From Sphingobacterium sp. CZ-UAM (GTDB lineage: Bacteria; Bacteroidota; Bacteroidia; Sphingobacteriales; Sphingobacteriaceae), in assembly GCF_002000245.1 (NCBI RefSeq), contig NZ_MTCM01000002.1, positions 496,001 through 560,000 of the forward strand: a DNA stretch of 64,000 nucleotides, read 5' to 3'. This document shows positions 37,360 through 46,423 of the stretch, piece by piece. The notes under the pieces were generated by a model that worked only from the letters and a program-made list of their open reading frames with translations, did no database searches and had not been told where the DNA came from. A program made the position numbers and the translations under genes. Every line of letters begins with the position of its first letter. Position 1 is the first letter of the stretch.

Positions 37360-39135
37360 TTATTCAATATGGAGCAATTTTTTACTCTGCTTTGAATGCC
37401 CATTTTCATTGAAAGCCTCGACTGAAAAATAGTAGTCCTGAGCGCTATTGAAAATACGTCCTTCAAATCTGTTGTCGTAGATCACGGTGGCATTATATAA
37501 TTTTTCGGCAGTAACGCCCCAACGTAGGATATAGCCTTTAGCATTTGGGCTTGCTTGCCATTGTAAGGTTATCCGACGAGGATCCTTTGTATCCCGTTGT
37601 CCTTCTAAGCCATTGATCGCTGTTGGTTTTTGTCCAAGGCCATTGCCAAAAATGCGGAAATCATAGAGTGAAAATTTTCCGGGGATCTTTTTCTTATTGG
37701 TGATACGTACGTAACGTGCAAGAATTTTGTGATCCAAGCAGAACAATTCATGTGGGTGATCTTGTGTGTTTTTTCGCTGGTCAATGAGGGGAGACCATTT
37801 TTTTCCATCTAGGGAGTATTCGATCAAATATTGATAACTATAAGATTGTGGAGCTTTAAGTTCGAAGTCCTGATCGGCAAAATTAACCTGAAGGGCGTTG
37901 ATGGCCATTTTCTTCTCGAGGTCGATTTGAAGGTACTCACCGATGGCTCCTGATCTTGCTGACCACCAACTCTCTACACGCTCATCATTCGCATTGCCTT
38001 GTGGAAATTTACTTAATGCACTGGATACGATAATGGGCTTATTGCGAGATAACAGGTTATACGGAAGAGAAAGGTCCTTCTTTTCGAGATTAACTTTAGT
38101 ATTGGGAATCTGAAAGGGGAGATCAGTATATACTGTTTGTGCGTAAAGTTTACCTTCCTTGTCAAAAAATGCCGGAAAAAGACCGATACGCCGTTCGAAC
38201 CAGTCCCGTACCGAAATTTTCATGGTTGCAACGTGCCAAAAATTGCCAAGTTTGTCTTGAAATGTATGACCGTGACCTGCTCCAGCAATAAATCCCCCCG
38301 GTTTATAGGAGAAGGGACTATTCGTTTCGTAGCGAAAAGGTCCTAAGGGTGATGTCGATGTATAGACACCATCGGCATAACTCCTGAATTGAGTCCCAGG
38401 AGATGCATATTGGAGATAGTATATGCCTTTGTATTTAATTACAGAGGGACCTTCATTCCAGCCTGGAGTCCCTAGTTCGTTATGCTCCCCCTGTACTTCC
38501 CATCCATATTGTTTTTCATGATGTTGGATCAATACTTTTGGCTCACCAATGGGTTTGAACCCATCTTTTGGATCGACCTCCACACCCATAATGGGATCTA
38601 CGTTGGAACATCCCCAGTATAGATAGACTTTTTGGTTGTCATCCATGAAAAAGGCGGGGTCAGTCATTCCTATGGTAAATTTGGTGGGTACAGGTTCCCA
38701 TTGATCCTCATCCGGATTGACTGTTTTATAGATCTGAGGTTTTCCTCCTGACGCAAGAAAGTAAAGCGCACCATCATAACTCAGTACCGTTGGTGCATAA
38801 GCTTCTATGCTTTTGATAGTTTTACATGAAATGTAAATCCAGTCTTTTAGGTCTGAAGAGCGCCAATATCCACCAGATTTGGAAGCAAATAGATAGTATT
38901 GACCTTTATAGAGTTGGACGACAGGGTCTGCTGCTTCACGTCGGCTTGGACTTTCTGGCATGAAACGGTACTCGAGCGCTAGGGGATTGATGGTGATTTT
39001 TGAGGATTGTTGCCCGTAGATAAGCCCAGACCAAAAGAATAGAAGGAGAAGTACTGATCTGATAATCTTGTTGAACTTATTTTTATTCTGAGATGCAATT
39101 AGATATTGCATGGGAAGATATTCTGGCTTTCGCAT
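37360..39135 (-). CDS. GH43-like secreted glycosidase with discoidin-like and fibronectin-like domains
   Basis: The 591-residue protein has a long N-terminal segment before a hydrophobic signal (SVLLLLFFWSGLIYGQ); a Met at residue 9 could be the start. Five-bladed-propeller motifs are EAADPVVQLYKG, TDPAFFMDDNQK and WNEGPSVIKYKG, matching the GH43 Asp/Asp/Glu triad. A galactose-binding-like domain (about 380 to 500) and a final fibronectin III-like domain follow. The family subtype is uncertain. It is on the strand opposite to the GH2 operon and probably serves the same glycan. Confidence 0.78.
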   Translation of the reverse strand: MRKPEYLPMQYLIASQNKNKFNKIIRSVLLLLFFWSGLIYGQQSSKITINPLALEYRFMPESPSRREAADPVVQLYKGQYYLFASKSGGYWRSSDLKDWIYISCKTIKSIEAYAPTVLSYDGALYFLASGGKPQIYKTVNPDEDQWEPVPTKFTIGMTDPAFFMDDNQKVYLYWGCSNVDPIMGVEVDPKDGFKPIGEPKVLIQHHEKQYGWEVQGEHNELGTPGWNEGPSVIKYKGIYYLQYASPGTQFRSYADGVYTSTSPLGPFRYETNSPFSYKPGGFIAGAGHGHTFQDKLGNFWHVATMKISVRDWFERRIGLFPAFFDKEGKLYAQTVYTDLPFQIPNTKVNLEKKDLSLPYNLLSRNKPIIVSSALSKFPQGNANDERVESWWSARSGAIGEYLQIDLEKKMAINALQVNFADQDFELKAPQSYSYQYLIEYSLDGKKWSPLIDQRKNTQDHPHELFCLDHKILARYVRITNKKKIPGKFSLYDFRIFGNGLGQKPTAINGLEGQRDTKDPRRITLQWQASPNAKGYILRWGVTAEKLYNATVIYDNRFEGRIFNSAQDYYFSVEAFNENGHSKQSKKLLHIE

Positions 39136-39188
39136 AATTTTCCTTTTCTAATAAAGTCGATTGAAAGGGGGCTTTCCCTAAATCTCCC

Positions 39189-39232
39189 AATACCAAAGAT
39201 AGCCATCTCTTAAGATGGCTATCTTTGGTATT
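39189..39232. terminator. perfect 20-bp hairpin
   Basis: Bases 39189-39208 and 39213-39232 are perfect inverted copies with a 4-nt loop. The + strand is followed by TTATCCC and the minus strand lacks a long T-run, so it is a strong hairpin, perhaps a transcript end or stabiliser for the minus-strand gene ending at 39300. Confidence 0.6.
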
Positions 39233-39299
39233 TTATCCCTAAAGTCTTTTTATCAAAACGATCAAACGAAAATATAAAAGACGTATTTGCTAATCTTCT

Positions 39300-40046
39300 T
39301 CATTTTTCAAAGGAAGTCATAAATCCAGTACGCATACTCATCTGTTTGAAAGTATCGTAGACATCTTTTCTACAGCTGAAAAGGGTAGCGGATAGTAAGT
39401 TGTCATTTTCGATACTTTTTATAAATGCCTTCTCTTTCTCTGTTAAGACAAGCCCTTTGTAATCTATTACACCAGCAGAGGCCAATACGATGATGCGATC
39501 TCCAAGTTCCCATTTTCGTAGTTGATAGGAAGAAAGGCCCTTTGACAAATCTGTTAAATATGCGTTTCCAAATGCTTTATTTAATTCGACGATAAAGCTG
39601 TTCAATTTTTCGGGTTCTATCCTGTCTGTTGTCCCGGACAAAAGCAGCAGCTTATTGTCGAGGTCTGTAATGGCATTTATTTCCTTGAACTTTAAATTTC
39701 GGAAAAAACCCACAGTATAATCCTTTTCCCACTCATTTCTTCCAACACCAGTTTGCCGATATTGAATAGCAAATGCCGTGTCAATGTTAAAGTTTTGTCC
39801 TGTCCGGTCTATGGTATCCGTTTCCGCCCTAAAAAAATAAATCGGTTTTACACCGGCATTTCTCTTTTTATGATAATCCGACCATTCGGCTTTTAAGGCA
39901 GTTCCATAAAAACTTTTTGTGTTAAAGCTATTAAAATTTACCTTTTCCACATCTAATCCCCCATCTTCAAGCTGTCGTTGACAATAGCAGAAAGTTGTCA
40001 ATGATATCAGCGCAAGCAGAAGTAACTTTTTTCTTATCATTTTCAT
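39300..40046 (-). CDS. secreted protein of unknown function
   Basis: The likely start is the ATG at 40046, preceded by AGGGAAATAAATTA. It gives MKMIRKKLLLLALISL with a good signal peptide ending near CYCQ. The mature part of about 225 residues is mixed alpha/beta and rich in charged residues. The segments FFRAETDTIDRTGQNFNIDT and LTDLDNKLLLLSG-like strands are visible but no family was recognised. It lies downstream of a tiny signal-peptide-only ORF (40098-40175) in the same frame. Function is unknown. Confidence 0.65.
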   Translation of the reverse strand: MKMIRKKLLLLALISLTTFCYCQRQLEDGGLDVEKVNFNSFNTKSFYGTALKAEWSDYHKKRNAGVKPIYFFRAETDTIDRTGQNFNIDTAFAIQYRQTGVGRNEWEKDYTVGFFRNLKFKEINAITDLDNKLLLLSGTTDRIEPEKLNSFIVELNKAFGNAYLTDLSKGLSSYQLRKWELGDRIIVLASAGVIDYKGLVLTEKEKAFIKSIENDNLLSATLFSCRKDVYDTFKQMSMRTGFMTSFEK

Positions 40047-40097
40047 TAATTTATTTCCCTGCCTTTTTCTCTGGCCAGCCAACAAATAGGCCTGTCT

Positions 40098-40175
40098 CTA
40101 ACGGCTCTGAGAAAGTGCTGTCATACCAAATGCTAGCAGCAGTAACAAAAGAGAATATTGTTTGAATGACGTCAT
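40098..40175 (-). CDS. 25-residue signal-peptide-only ORF, possible gene remnant
   Basis: This short minus-strand ORF reads MTSFKQYSLLLLLLAFGMTA and then LSQSR before TAG. It looks like a complete signal peptide with a cleavage region and nothing after it. The frame continues past the stop into the next gene. It could be a decayed gene start or a short exported peptide. Confidence 0.3.
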   Translation of the reverse strand: MTSFKQYSLLLLLLAFGMTALSQSR

Positions 40176-40379
40176 CGTTTTGTTTCTAATTTAAGTTGAA
40201 AATAGGTATTATATTTTATATTATTTACTCGAATGGTTAAAATTATATGCAATAAATACTGATAGAACAACGAATCATAAATCAGTTGTGACGAATTGTA
40301 AGAGGTAGAAAGACAGCTATAAGCGGTACTTTATATTTGTATATAGAAATTATTTTAGCTGTATCCCACGTATTAATTT

Positions 40380-40568
40380 ATGGAAATTATTAAAACATTT
40401 ATCACTTATCTGCTTACTTACGTGATTACTTATTATAGCATCAAGCATTCCCTTGCTGATAACCTGTTAATTAGCACGATGAATATGGGGATTTCGGCAT
40501 TAATTGCAGCAACTATTACCGCTTTACTATCGGGGGATCTGACGAAAAATAGAAAAAATGAAGCGTAA
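40380..40568 (+). CDS. small two-helix membrane protein
   Basis: The 62-residue ORF encodes two hydrophobic helices (IIKTFITYLLTYVITYYSI and MNMGISALIAATITALLSG) with a charged tail, TKNRKNEA. It sits alone between two minus-strand genes and is followed by a convergent terminator. No family was recognised and no clear ribosome site is present. Its charge pattern and size suit a small inner-membrane protein. Confidence 0.45.
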   Translation: MEIIKTFITYLLTYVITYYSIKHSLADNLLISTMNMGISALIAATITALLSGDLTKNRKNEA

Positions 40569-40607
40569 TACAAAATAGATGTAAATTAGACCGTTTTAGA
40601 AGGAGCG

Positions 40608-40645
40608 AAAAAGGGAGCTTTCTTATCCAAAAGCTCCCTTTTTTG
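40608..40645. terminator. bidirectional terminator
   Basis: AAAAAGGGAGCTT (40608-40620) pairs with AAGCTCCCTTTTT (40631-40643), with A and T tracts on both sides, so it works for the small + gene and the convergent receptor gene. Confidence 0.8.
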
Positions 40646-40666
40646 GTGTAAATAGGACAATTCACC

Positions 40667-43204
40667 TTATCTTTTTTCGAATTTATACGAAAGCGTTGCC
40701 ATAAAACTGCGGGGTGGGATAGGGTTTACACTATAGTTTTCATGGATATAGTAATTAAATGCATTGTTGATATTGGACAATTTTCCAAGTATGCTCCAAT
40801 TTTTATAGCTGTATCCAGCCGAAAAGTCAATTGTGGTAAATGGACTGACGGAAATCAGACGATTTACACCGTCTCGAACATTAATTTTGCTATTGTTCCA
40901 TCCTGCGTTACGTCTGCCTGTGTAAAAAGAAGAGAAGCCTAGTTTTAATCCTTTGACAGTTCCATGTTGAAAGGTATAAAATACTGTTCCATTTGCGGTA
41001 TGTGCAGTGGTTCCCACCAAGCGTACGTTTTCCTCATTTCCTGAAATTTCAACAACTTTTGTTTCATTTCCAGTTGTTGTTGTATAGCTTGAAATGGGAT
41101 TTGTATGTGTATAGCGCATATAGTTATACGAATAACCAGCTGTCACATTCAGGCCAGGTAATAAAGTTCCTGTTAGCTCAGCTTCGACACCATCAGAAGC
41201 TGTTTTTCCGGAGAACTCCTTCATGTTGGCATCACCGTTTTCGCTGCCGTCGGGTTTCAATAGCAGCTGCTGAGCGAATTTATTGTTATTGATTCTATAC
41301 CAGGCAAGATTTGCTGATAGACGACCATTGAAAAAATCATTCTTTATACCGGCTTCATATTGATCGATGATGGACGGCGCCAAAGGTTGATAGTTGCTAT
41401 CGTAACCGGCGTTTGAGGTAAAATTATTCGCATAAGTTATGTATATGCTGGATGAAGGTATCGGTTGATAAATCAAGCCGAATTTCGGTGACCATGCTTT
41501 ATCAACTTTGGCTGCCATTGGATTCCCTTGACCATCTTTTGTAATAACTTCTTCGGTTTTATTTTCCGCGTAAGTCAACCGCTCTGAATTAGGTGTACGT
41601 TGGTACGAATAGCGTATTCCGGCCAAAACTTTAAACTTCTCATTCAGTTCAATTAAATCCTGCAAAAACACGCCGTACCGATAAATATCTGTCGTGGTTT
41701 TTGTCAACAAATTAGCTTCAGGGATATCAGTTCTCAATCCCTTGCCCGTTGGCATATGCTGTGCTGTTTGGCCCGGATTGAAAACGTAAATCGAATCATA
41801 GGCATTCGCCTTTAAGACATTTTTGTTATCGTAATAATTGATCCCTTCCATAAAAAATGCGTACGCATTTGCATGTGATTGGTCAGCATCGGCACCGACT
41901 AGAATCTTGTGTTTAATAGCACCGGTTTTTACGGTGCCTGTTAGATTTAACTGCTGGTTGGCCGTAAATTCGTTTGATTTGGATCTTGTCAAATTTCTTG
42001 GCGCAATACCATTTTTGTCAGCCTGGATCCGATCGGATCCGTAATAGTCACGATCATAGGTTTGATAACTTGCGATCGCATTTAAATTCCAGGATTCGTT
42101 AAATCTATGGTTGAAATTGACCTGCCCATTTGAAGTATTTGTATTATTATAAGCCCAAGGTACATTTAAGAATGTATTTCTTCCGACAGATTGATTTAAT
42201 TTGCCATCTACGGTGCCTATTCCAAAGTCTGGCGTAAAATCACTTTTCAGGTAATCAAATGTGAAGTTTAGATCTGTTTGCTCAGAAATTTTGTACAATA
42301 CCGATGGGTTTACATAGGTTCGTTTTGACTTTACCTGATCTCTAAAGCTTCCAGCTTTTTCATAAGTGCCTATCATGCGAAATGCAACTTTATTTGAAAT
42401 CGGTCCATAAACATCGACTGTAGGTTTGTAGAAGTCATAGCTGCCTACACGCATTGAAGCTTCTCCACCGTAGTAGAACTTTGGCTTTTTAGTAACCAGA
42501 TTAACTACCGCACCGCCGGATACACCACCATATAGTAAAGCAGCACTTCCTTTAAGAATTTCAACGGATTCCAAGGTACTTGCTTCTATAGAACCGCCAT
42601 TGTTTGTGCGTGCACCATTCTTAAAAATATTGTTTGCCCCCAAGCTGTAACCTCTCGCATAGAAGTTTTCATTTACACCACCACGATTTGCGCCCATCGC
42701 CACACCGTTCGCATTTTTGAGTGCATCGCTCAATCTGTTGACTTGTTGATCTGTGATAATCTGTTTATTAATAATTTGTACGCTTTGTGGCAAGTCTTTA
42801 TCTATAATGCCAGCTTTGCCAACATTGACTGTTTTATTATTATGGGAATTATACCCAAATACTTCAACCTGCTCCAATTGCGACTCTGAAATATTCATCG
42901 CTACGATAACTGTTTGCGCTTTACCATCTTTAACAGTTATTGTTTGTTCTTCAACAGCGTTGCCTATGCTTTTGATTCGAATGGTATAGGTCCCATCGGG
43001 AAGATTGGAGAAATGAAAACTGCCATCGTGGGAAGTTGACGTAGATCTACCTAGTGTAGGAATCGTTACTGTAGCTGACTCGATTGCAGCGCCATCTTTG
43101 GTTTTGACACGACCATATACCCCATTGTTTTGAGCTGAAACATCTAAATGTGTAGCTCCCACCAATCCCAGACTTAAAATAAGTCCCAGAAAAGATCTTT
43201 TCAT
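40667..43204 (-). CDS. TonB-dependent siderophore-type receptor
   Basis: The 845-residue outer membrane protein has a signal peptide (to SAQ), a carboxypeptidase-regulatory-like domain (about 28 to 110, GVYGRVKTKDGAAIESATVT), a plug domain (LPQSVQIINKQIITDQQV and ILKGSAALLYGGVSGG) and a barrel with the TonB siderophore receptor features IYITYANNFTSNAGYDSN and ISVSPFTTIDFSAGY. The ligand is unknown. The gene stands alone with the terminator on its 3' side. No iron-box-like site was recognised in the upstream gap. Confidence 0.9.
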   Translation of the reverse strand: MKRSFLGLILSLGLVGATHLDVSAQNNGVYGRVKTKDGAAIESATVTIPTLGRSTSTSHDGSFHFSNLPDGTYTIRIKSIGNAVEEQTITVKDGKAQTVIVAMNISESQLEQVEVFGYNSHNNKTVNVGKAGIIDKDLPQSVQIINKQIITDQQVNRLSDALKNANGVAMGANRGGVNENFYARGYSLGANNIFKNGARTNNGGSIEASTLESVEILKGSAALLYGGVSGGAVVNLVTKKPKFYYGGEASMRVGSYDFYKPTVDVYGPISNKVAFRMIGTYEKAGSFRDQVKSKRTYVNPSVLYKISEQTDLNFTFDYLKSDFTPDFGIGTVDGKLNQSVGRNTFLNVPWAYNNTNTSNGQVNFNHRFNESWNLNAIASYQTYDRDYYGSDRIQADKNGIAPRNLTRSKSNEFTANQQLNLTGTVKTGAIKHKILVGADADQSHANAYAFFMEGINYYDNKNVLKANAYDSIYVFNPGQTAQHMPTGKGLRTDIPEANLLTKTTTDIYRYGVFLQDLIELNEKFKVLAGIRYSYQRTPNSERLTYAENKTEEVITKDGQGNPMAAKVDKAWSPKFGLIYQPIPSSSIYITYANNFTSNAGYDSNYQPLAPSIIDQYEAGIKNDFFNGRLSANLAWYRINNNKFAQQLLLKPDGSENGDANMKEFSGKTASDGVEAELTGTLLPGLNVTAGYSYNYMRYTHTNPISSYTTTTGNETKVVEISGNEENVRLVGTTAHTANGTVFYTFQHGTVKGLKLGFSSFYTGRRNAGWNNSKINVRDGVNRLISVSPFTTIDFSAGYSYKNWSILGKLSNINNAFNYYIHENYSVNPIPPRSFMATLSYKFEKR

Positions 43205-43450
43205 TGTTAATATTGAATTAGTCTAAATTATTTGTCGCTGCAAACATACAATTATTTTCAGTTATTTAGACTCATTTAAAATAAAAAATAACACCTTAAT
43301 TTTTATATAATCCTTGTTGAACTAAGGTCACTGCAAGATGACGTTATTTTGGGCGTATCGTTAGGTCCTTTACAGCTTTATATATCTTCACGAATCGTAA
43401 ATTATAAGTACGGATTGTAAATGGATGATATACTGAAGAAATTGACTTAA

Positions 43451-43458
43451 TATATTTG
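43451..43458 (+). promoter_or_regulatory. TAnnTTTG -7 element before the mini-ORF
   Basis: TATATTTG matches the Bacteroidota -7 consensus. No TTG sits at the usual distance upstream, so it is a weak candidate. Confidence 0.3.
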
Positions 43459-43476
43459 GAATTAGGAGATCAACAC

Positions 43477-43515
43477 ATGTACCCATCAGGCTATAGCTGT
43501 TTTTCATTAGGTTAG
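43477..43515 (+). CDS. 12-residue leader-like mini-ORF
   Basis: ATG with AGGAG eight bases upstream encodes MYPSGYSCFSLG and stops with TAG three bases before a terminator stem. The layout resembles a leader peptide or tiny gene. It is too short to judge by coding bias. Confidence 0.25.
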   Translation: MYPSGYSCFSLG

Positions 43516-43518
43516 AAG

Positions 43519-43560
43519 AAAGCCGTTAGGAATTCCCCATTCCAACGGCTTTTGCTTTTT
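43519..43560 (+). terminator. intrinsic terminator behind the mini-ORF
   Basis: AAAGCCGTT (43519-43527) pairs with AACGGCTTT (43544-43552) around a 16-nt loop, then GCTTTTT follows. No protein gene ends upstream on this strand, which implies a short transcript starting inside the gap. Confidence 0.7.
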
Positions 43561-43677
43561 ATCAATTAATAAGCAAATCAACCTTTTTATTACCGAGCAC
43601 GCAGTACCAGTACTGCCCCGATGCTCCAATAATGATCATCTTATTTTATTGCGTTGTTATTCTGAATTTTATATAGG

Positions 43678-43704
43678 TTGGAAAAGTATTTTTCTTTATC
43701 TTTG
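43678..43704 (+). promoter_or_regulatory. Bacteroidota promoter before the MACPF-like lipoprotein gene
   Basis: TATCTTTG (43697-43704) fits TAnnTTTG, and TTG lies 16 bases before it, slightly close for the family. The start codon is 79 bases past the -7 element. Confidence 0.45.
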
Positions 43705-43782
43705 ATATAGAACCAAAAGCCTTTAGCCTTCCACCATTAACTTGGAGATATCAACTTTTGGGGAACGGGTAATTTTTGAATT

Positions 43783-44781
43783 ATGAAATATCTTTTTGCA
43801 CTATTGCTCGGTCTACTCTTATTGTCCAGTTGTGACAAGGAAGAAGCTGATCCAGATGCTTTGGAGATGGATGGTACTGCAGCAGCGAAGAAGTTTCAAT
43901 TTATTGGTCGTTCCGTAGGTTTTTCGGTCAATCAGATCTATGTGGATCAAACTATAGACAAAAGTTTTTATCTAGGGACAGTATGGGGATTAAAAGATAC
44001 TTTACCTACCGTGCAACTAATGTCGTTACGTAAGCATTATAGACCGTTTAAAATTACAATTGTACCGACTACTTCCACAGTATCAAATACGAAGATCCTT
44101 CCAAGTTTTGACGGTATTCGTTCGTATGCCCGTAAAAATAAAAGTACTGAACGCACGATGTCAGGTTTTTCCATAACTGATTTCTTTGATTATGAATCTA
44201 TCCGTTATCATCTCAATAATAGCTCGGACGTAGATAGTGTTTTAAAGCTTGTTGAACATCATGATTCAACAACAATCAAAAGGACATATAGCTGTTTGAT
44301 GCGTAGTGAAGATATAGCATTTTCATTAACTGCACAATTCAATGAGTTTTCTTCTGCCTTTGATGGCAAAGATTTGGCGCAGCTAAAACAAACTGGGTTT
44401 AAACCCTATTATACCAATATCGTGAATTACGGTACACATTTGATTATGATGGGAGAAAGCGATTATCCTCGGATCGATTTCAAGAATGCGATCGATAAAT
44501 TGTTGGACGGTAAACCATTGACTGAAAAAGAAGAATCTATCTTGAGCGCCTCGGATCTGCTTATCTACCTCCGTGGTGGTAAAAGGGAAAGTTTTATCAG
44601 ACGCGAAAGTGGGCTGCAAGGAATAACGAATCTGATAGCAGAATTTAAAAAAGAGTTTGAAAAACAAAGTAATTCATTTGATTTCCCAATTAGCTATTCG
44701 CTCAGAAGTTTAACGGATTTTTCACTTTTGAAATTTTGGTATTCCTATGATTTTCTTGTTCGTGAGGAAAAAGGCAATTAG
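43783..44781 (+). CDS. lipoprotein with a MACPF-like YGTH motif
   Basis: The 332-residue protein has a lipobox LSSC (Cys17). The C-terminal half contains YYTNIVNYGTHLIMMGES, with Tyr-Gly-Thr-His at residues 216-219. This matches the MACPF signature (YGTH followed by a hydrophobic strand and a Gly). An N-terminal GRSVGFSV stretch is also compatible with MACPF. Bacteroidota MACPF proteins include secreted antibacterial toxins (the BSAP type) and other surface proteins. The protein is short for a full pore-former, so the call is tentative. It is followed by a transglutaminase-like gene on the same strand after 254 bases. Confidence 0.5.
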   Translation: MKYLFALLLGLLLLSSCDKEEADPDALEMDGTAAAKKFQFIGRSVGFSVNQIYVDQTIDKSFYLGTVWGLKDTLPTVQLMSLRKHYRPFKITIVPTTSTVSNTKILPSFDGIRSYARKNKSTERTMSGFSITDFFDYESIRYHLNNSSDVDSVLKLVEHHDSTTIKRTYSCLMRSEDIAFSLTAQFNEFSSAFDGKDLAQLKQTGFKPYYTNIVNYGTHLIMMGESDYPRIDFKNAIDKLLDGKPLTEKEESILSASDLLIYLRGGKRESFIRRESGLQGITNLIAEFKKEFEKQSNSFDFPISYSLRSLTDFSLLKFWYSYDFLVREEKGN

Positions 44782-45035
44782 TAAAGCGAAGTCCAAAAAT
44801 TTTATTTTGCCCAGTTTCCCATAATGTTATCCTTTTGATTTGGAGTACTTCTACTTGTTTTTCTGAATCGTTTTTTTTATAATTTATTGGACCGCTTTGC
44901 TGTCTTCGTTCCTTGGTTATACTGAACTACCTCCCTATGATGTTGACAACAACGTACTTAGATTTCGCTCCATTTTTAAAACGTTTGTGAATTACTATAG
45001 CTCCGTAAAAATTAGTAGCTTTATTTTTTTGAATC

Positions 45036-46238
45036 ATGATGAAACTACGCGCTTTATTTTTTGCCTTATCGGTATCGCTGTTTAACTTATGTCTAGCCCA
45101 GCCTGCAGATACGCGTGACTATGCTAAACAGGATGACAAACCTCTTGAAATAGCCCTTTCCAAAGCGGGGAAAAATAGGGCTTCCTTGGAAAAAGTGCTC
45201 AAAGACGTGCCCGAAAATATGAAGGAAGGTGCAGTCTTCTTAATTTCCTATATGCCACAACGCGATTTGGAATCCTTGAGTAGTGATTTCTTATTGCGTA
45301 ATATCGAATTCGCTTATCGGGCAAAGGAGAAGTTCCCCTGGACAAAACAACTGCCGGATTCGATTTTTTTAAATGAGGTATTACCGTATGCTGTACTTAA
45401 CGAAAACCGGGATGAATGGCGTGAAGAACTCTTTAATAGGTTTTCGAAGTATGTGGAGTCTTGTAAGACGCTCCGTGAGGCTATTGCCGCTGTTAATAAA
45501 AATATTCGGGACGAAGTCAGGGTGGATTATAATACGCAAAGAAAACGACCCGATCAATCTCCTTCCGAATCCATTGACCAAGGAATGGCTTCCTGTAGCG
45601 GCCTGTCAATTCTGTTGACTGACGCGTTTCGCGCGGTCGGTATCCCTTCCCGGGTGGCTGGAACTCTAAATTGGTTTGACAATCGTGGAAACCACAACTG
45701 GTGTGAGGTCTGGATAGATGGGAAATGGTATTTTACAGAATATTACCCCGATAAAGAGTTGAATCGTTCTTGGTTCTTGGCAGATGCTGGTAAAGCGGAT
45801 GCAAGTAACCGCGAGCATGCTATTTATGCCTCTTCTTTCAAAGCGGCAGAAACGTACTTTCCATTAGCTTGGGATACAAAATTGAAATATGTGAATGGAG
45901 TAAATGTAACACCTACTTATAAAGCTTTGTATAAGGAGCAACAACAACAAATCAACATAGATAATAAGCATACGGCAATTTATGTTATAGCTTATGAGAG
46001 TAAGGACAAAACGACACCGGAAGATAGGAAAAAGTGTAATGTCGATATTTTTCAAGGAAAGGATCAAGTAGGGGGAGGTTCAACCAAAGATGCAAGACAA
46101 GATGCAAACGACAGGTTGCAGTTTGCAGTGGAAAAAAACAAAATATATACGCTTAAATATAATAATAAACAAGGAACGGTGGAAAAGCAGGTGAAAGTAG
46201 ACAATGAGCCTACAACAGTAACTATTTTCCTTGAATAA
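45036..46238 (+). CDS. secreted transglutaminase-like domain protein
   Basis: The 400-residue protein has a signal peptide (to LCLAQ). A helical N-terminal region precedes a transglutaminase-core domain with the Cys in GMASCSGLSILLTDAFRAVG (C187) and the His in RGNHNWCEVWIDG (H220). An acidic partner, Asp or Glu, lies in WYFTEYYPD. The C-terminal part (about 300 to 400) is beta-rich, with EKNKIYTLKYNNKQGTVEKQ. Such proteins act as cysteine peptidases or peptide-linking enzymes in the periplasm. The substrate is unknown. Confidence 0.85.
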   Translation: MMKLRALFFALSVSLFNLCLAQPADTRDYAKQDDKPLEIALSKAGKNRASLEKVLKDVPENMKEGAVFLISYMPQRDLESLSSDFLLRNIEFAYRAKEKFPWTKQLPDSIFLNEVLPYAVLNENRDEWREELFNRFSKYVESCKTLREAIAAVNKNIRDEVRVDYNTQRKRPDQSPSESIDQGMASCSGLSILLTDAFRAVGIPSRVAGTLNWFDNRGNHNWCEVWIDGKWYFTEYYPDKELNRSWFLADAGKADASNREHAIYASSFKAAETYFPLAWDTKLKYVNGVNVTPTYKALYKEQQQQINIDNKHTAIYVIAYESKDKTTPEDRKKCNVDIFQGKDQVGGGSTKDARQDANDRLQFAVEKNKIYTLKYNNKQGTVEKQVKVDNEPTTVTIFLE

Positions 46239-46423
46239 AAGTATACTGTTGCGACCCAATAAAGGCGAAAAGCATGAAAATCAAACCTACTTTTGAAACA
46301 AGGGCAAACATGTATGGAGTGATAAATTGAACAAACGGTTGCGTTTTGATCAGAGTTGTCAATGCTAATAATTCTCATTATTATCGTATACTATAGTAAA
46401 TGAGTAATTAAATAAGATAAACT

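Larger units (their letters stand above)
43205..43782. other. 578-bp intergenic region with a compact leader-like unit
   Basis: Between divergent genes there is a -7-like element (43451-43458), an AGGAG before a 12-codon ORF (43477-43515), a terminator (43519-43560), and a probable promoter for the next gene (43678-43704). Nothing else is supported. Confidence 0.6.

Noticed and set aside
44897..45085. 62-codon + strand ORF overlapping the transglutaminase gene start
   Set aside because: It overlaps a well-supported gene start in another frame and has no family resemblance.
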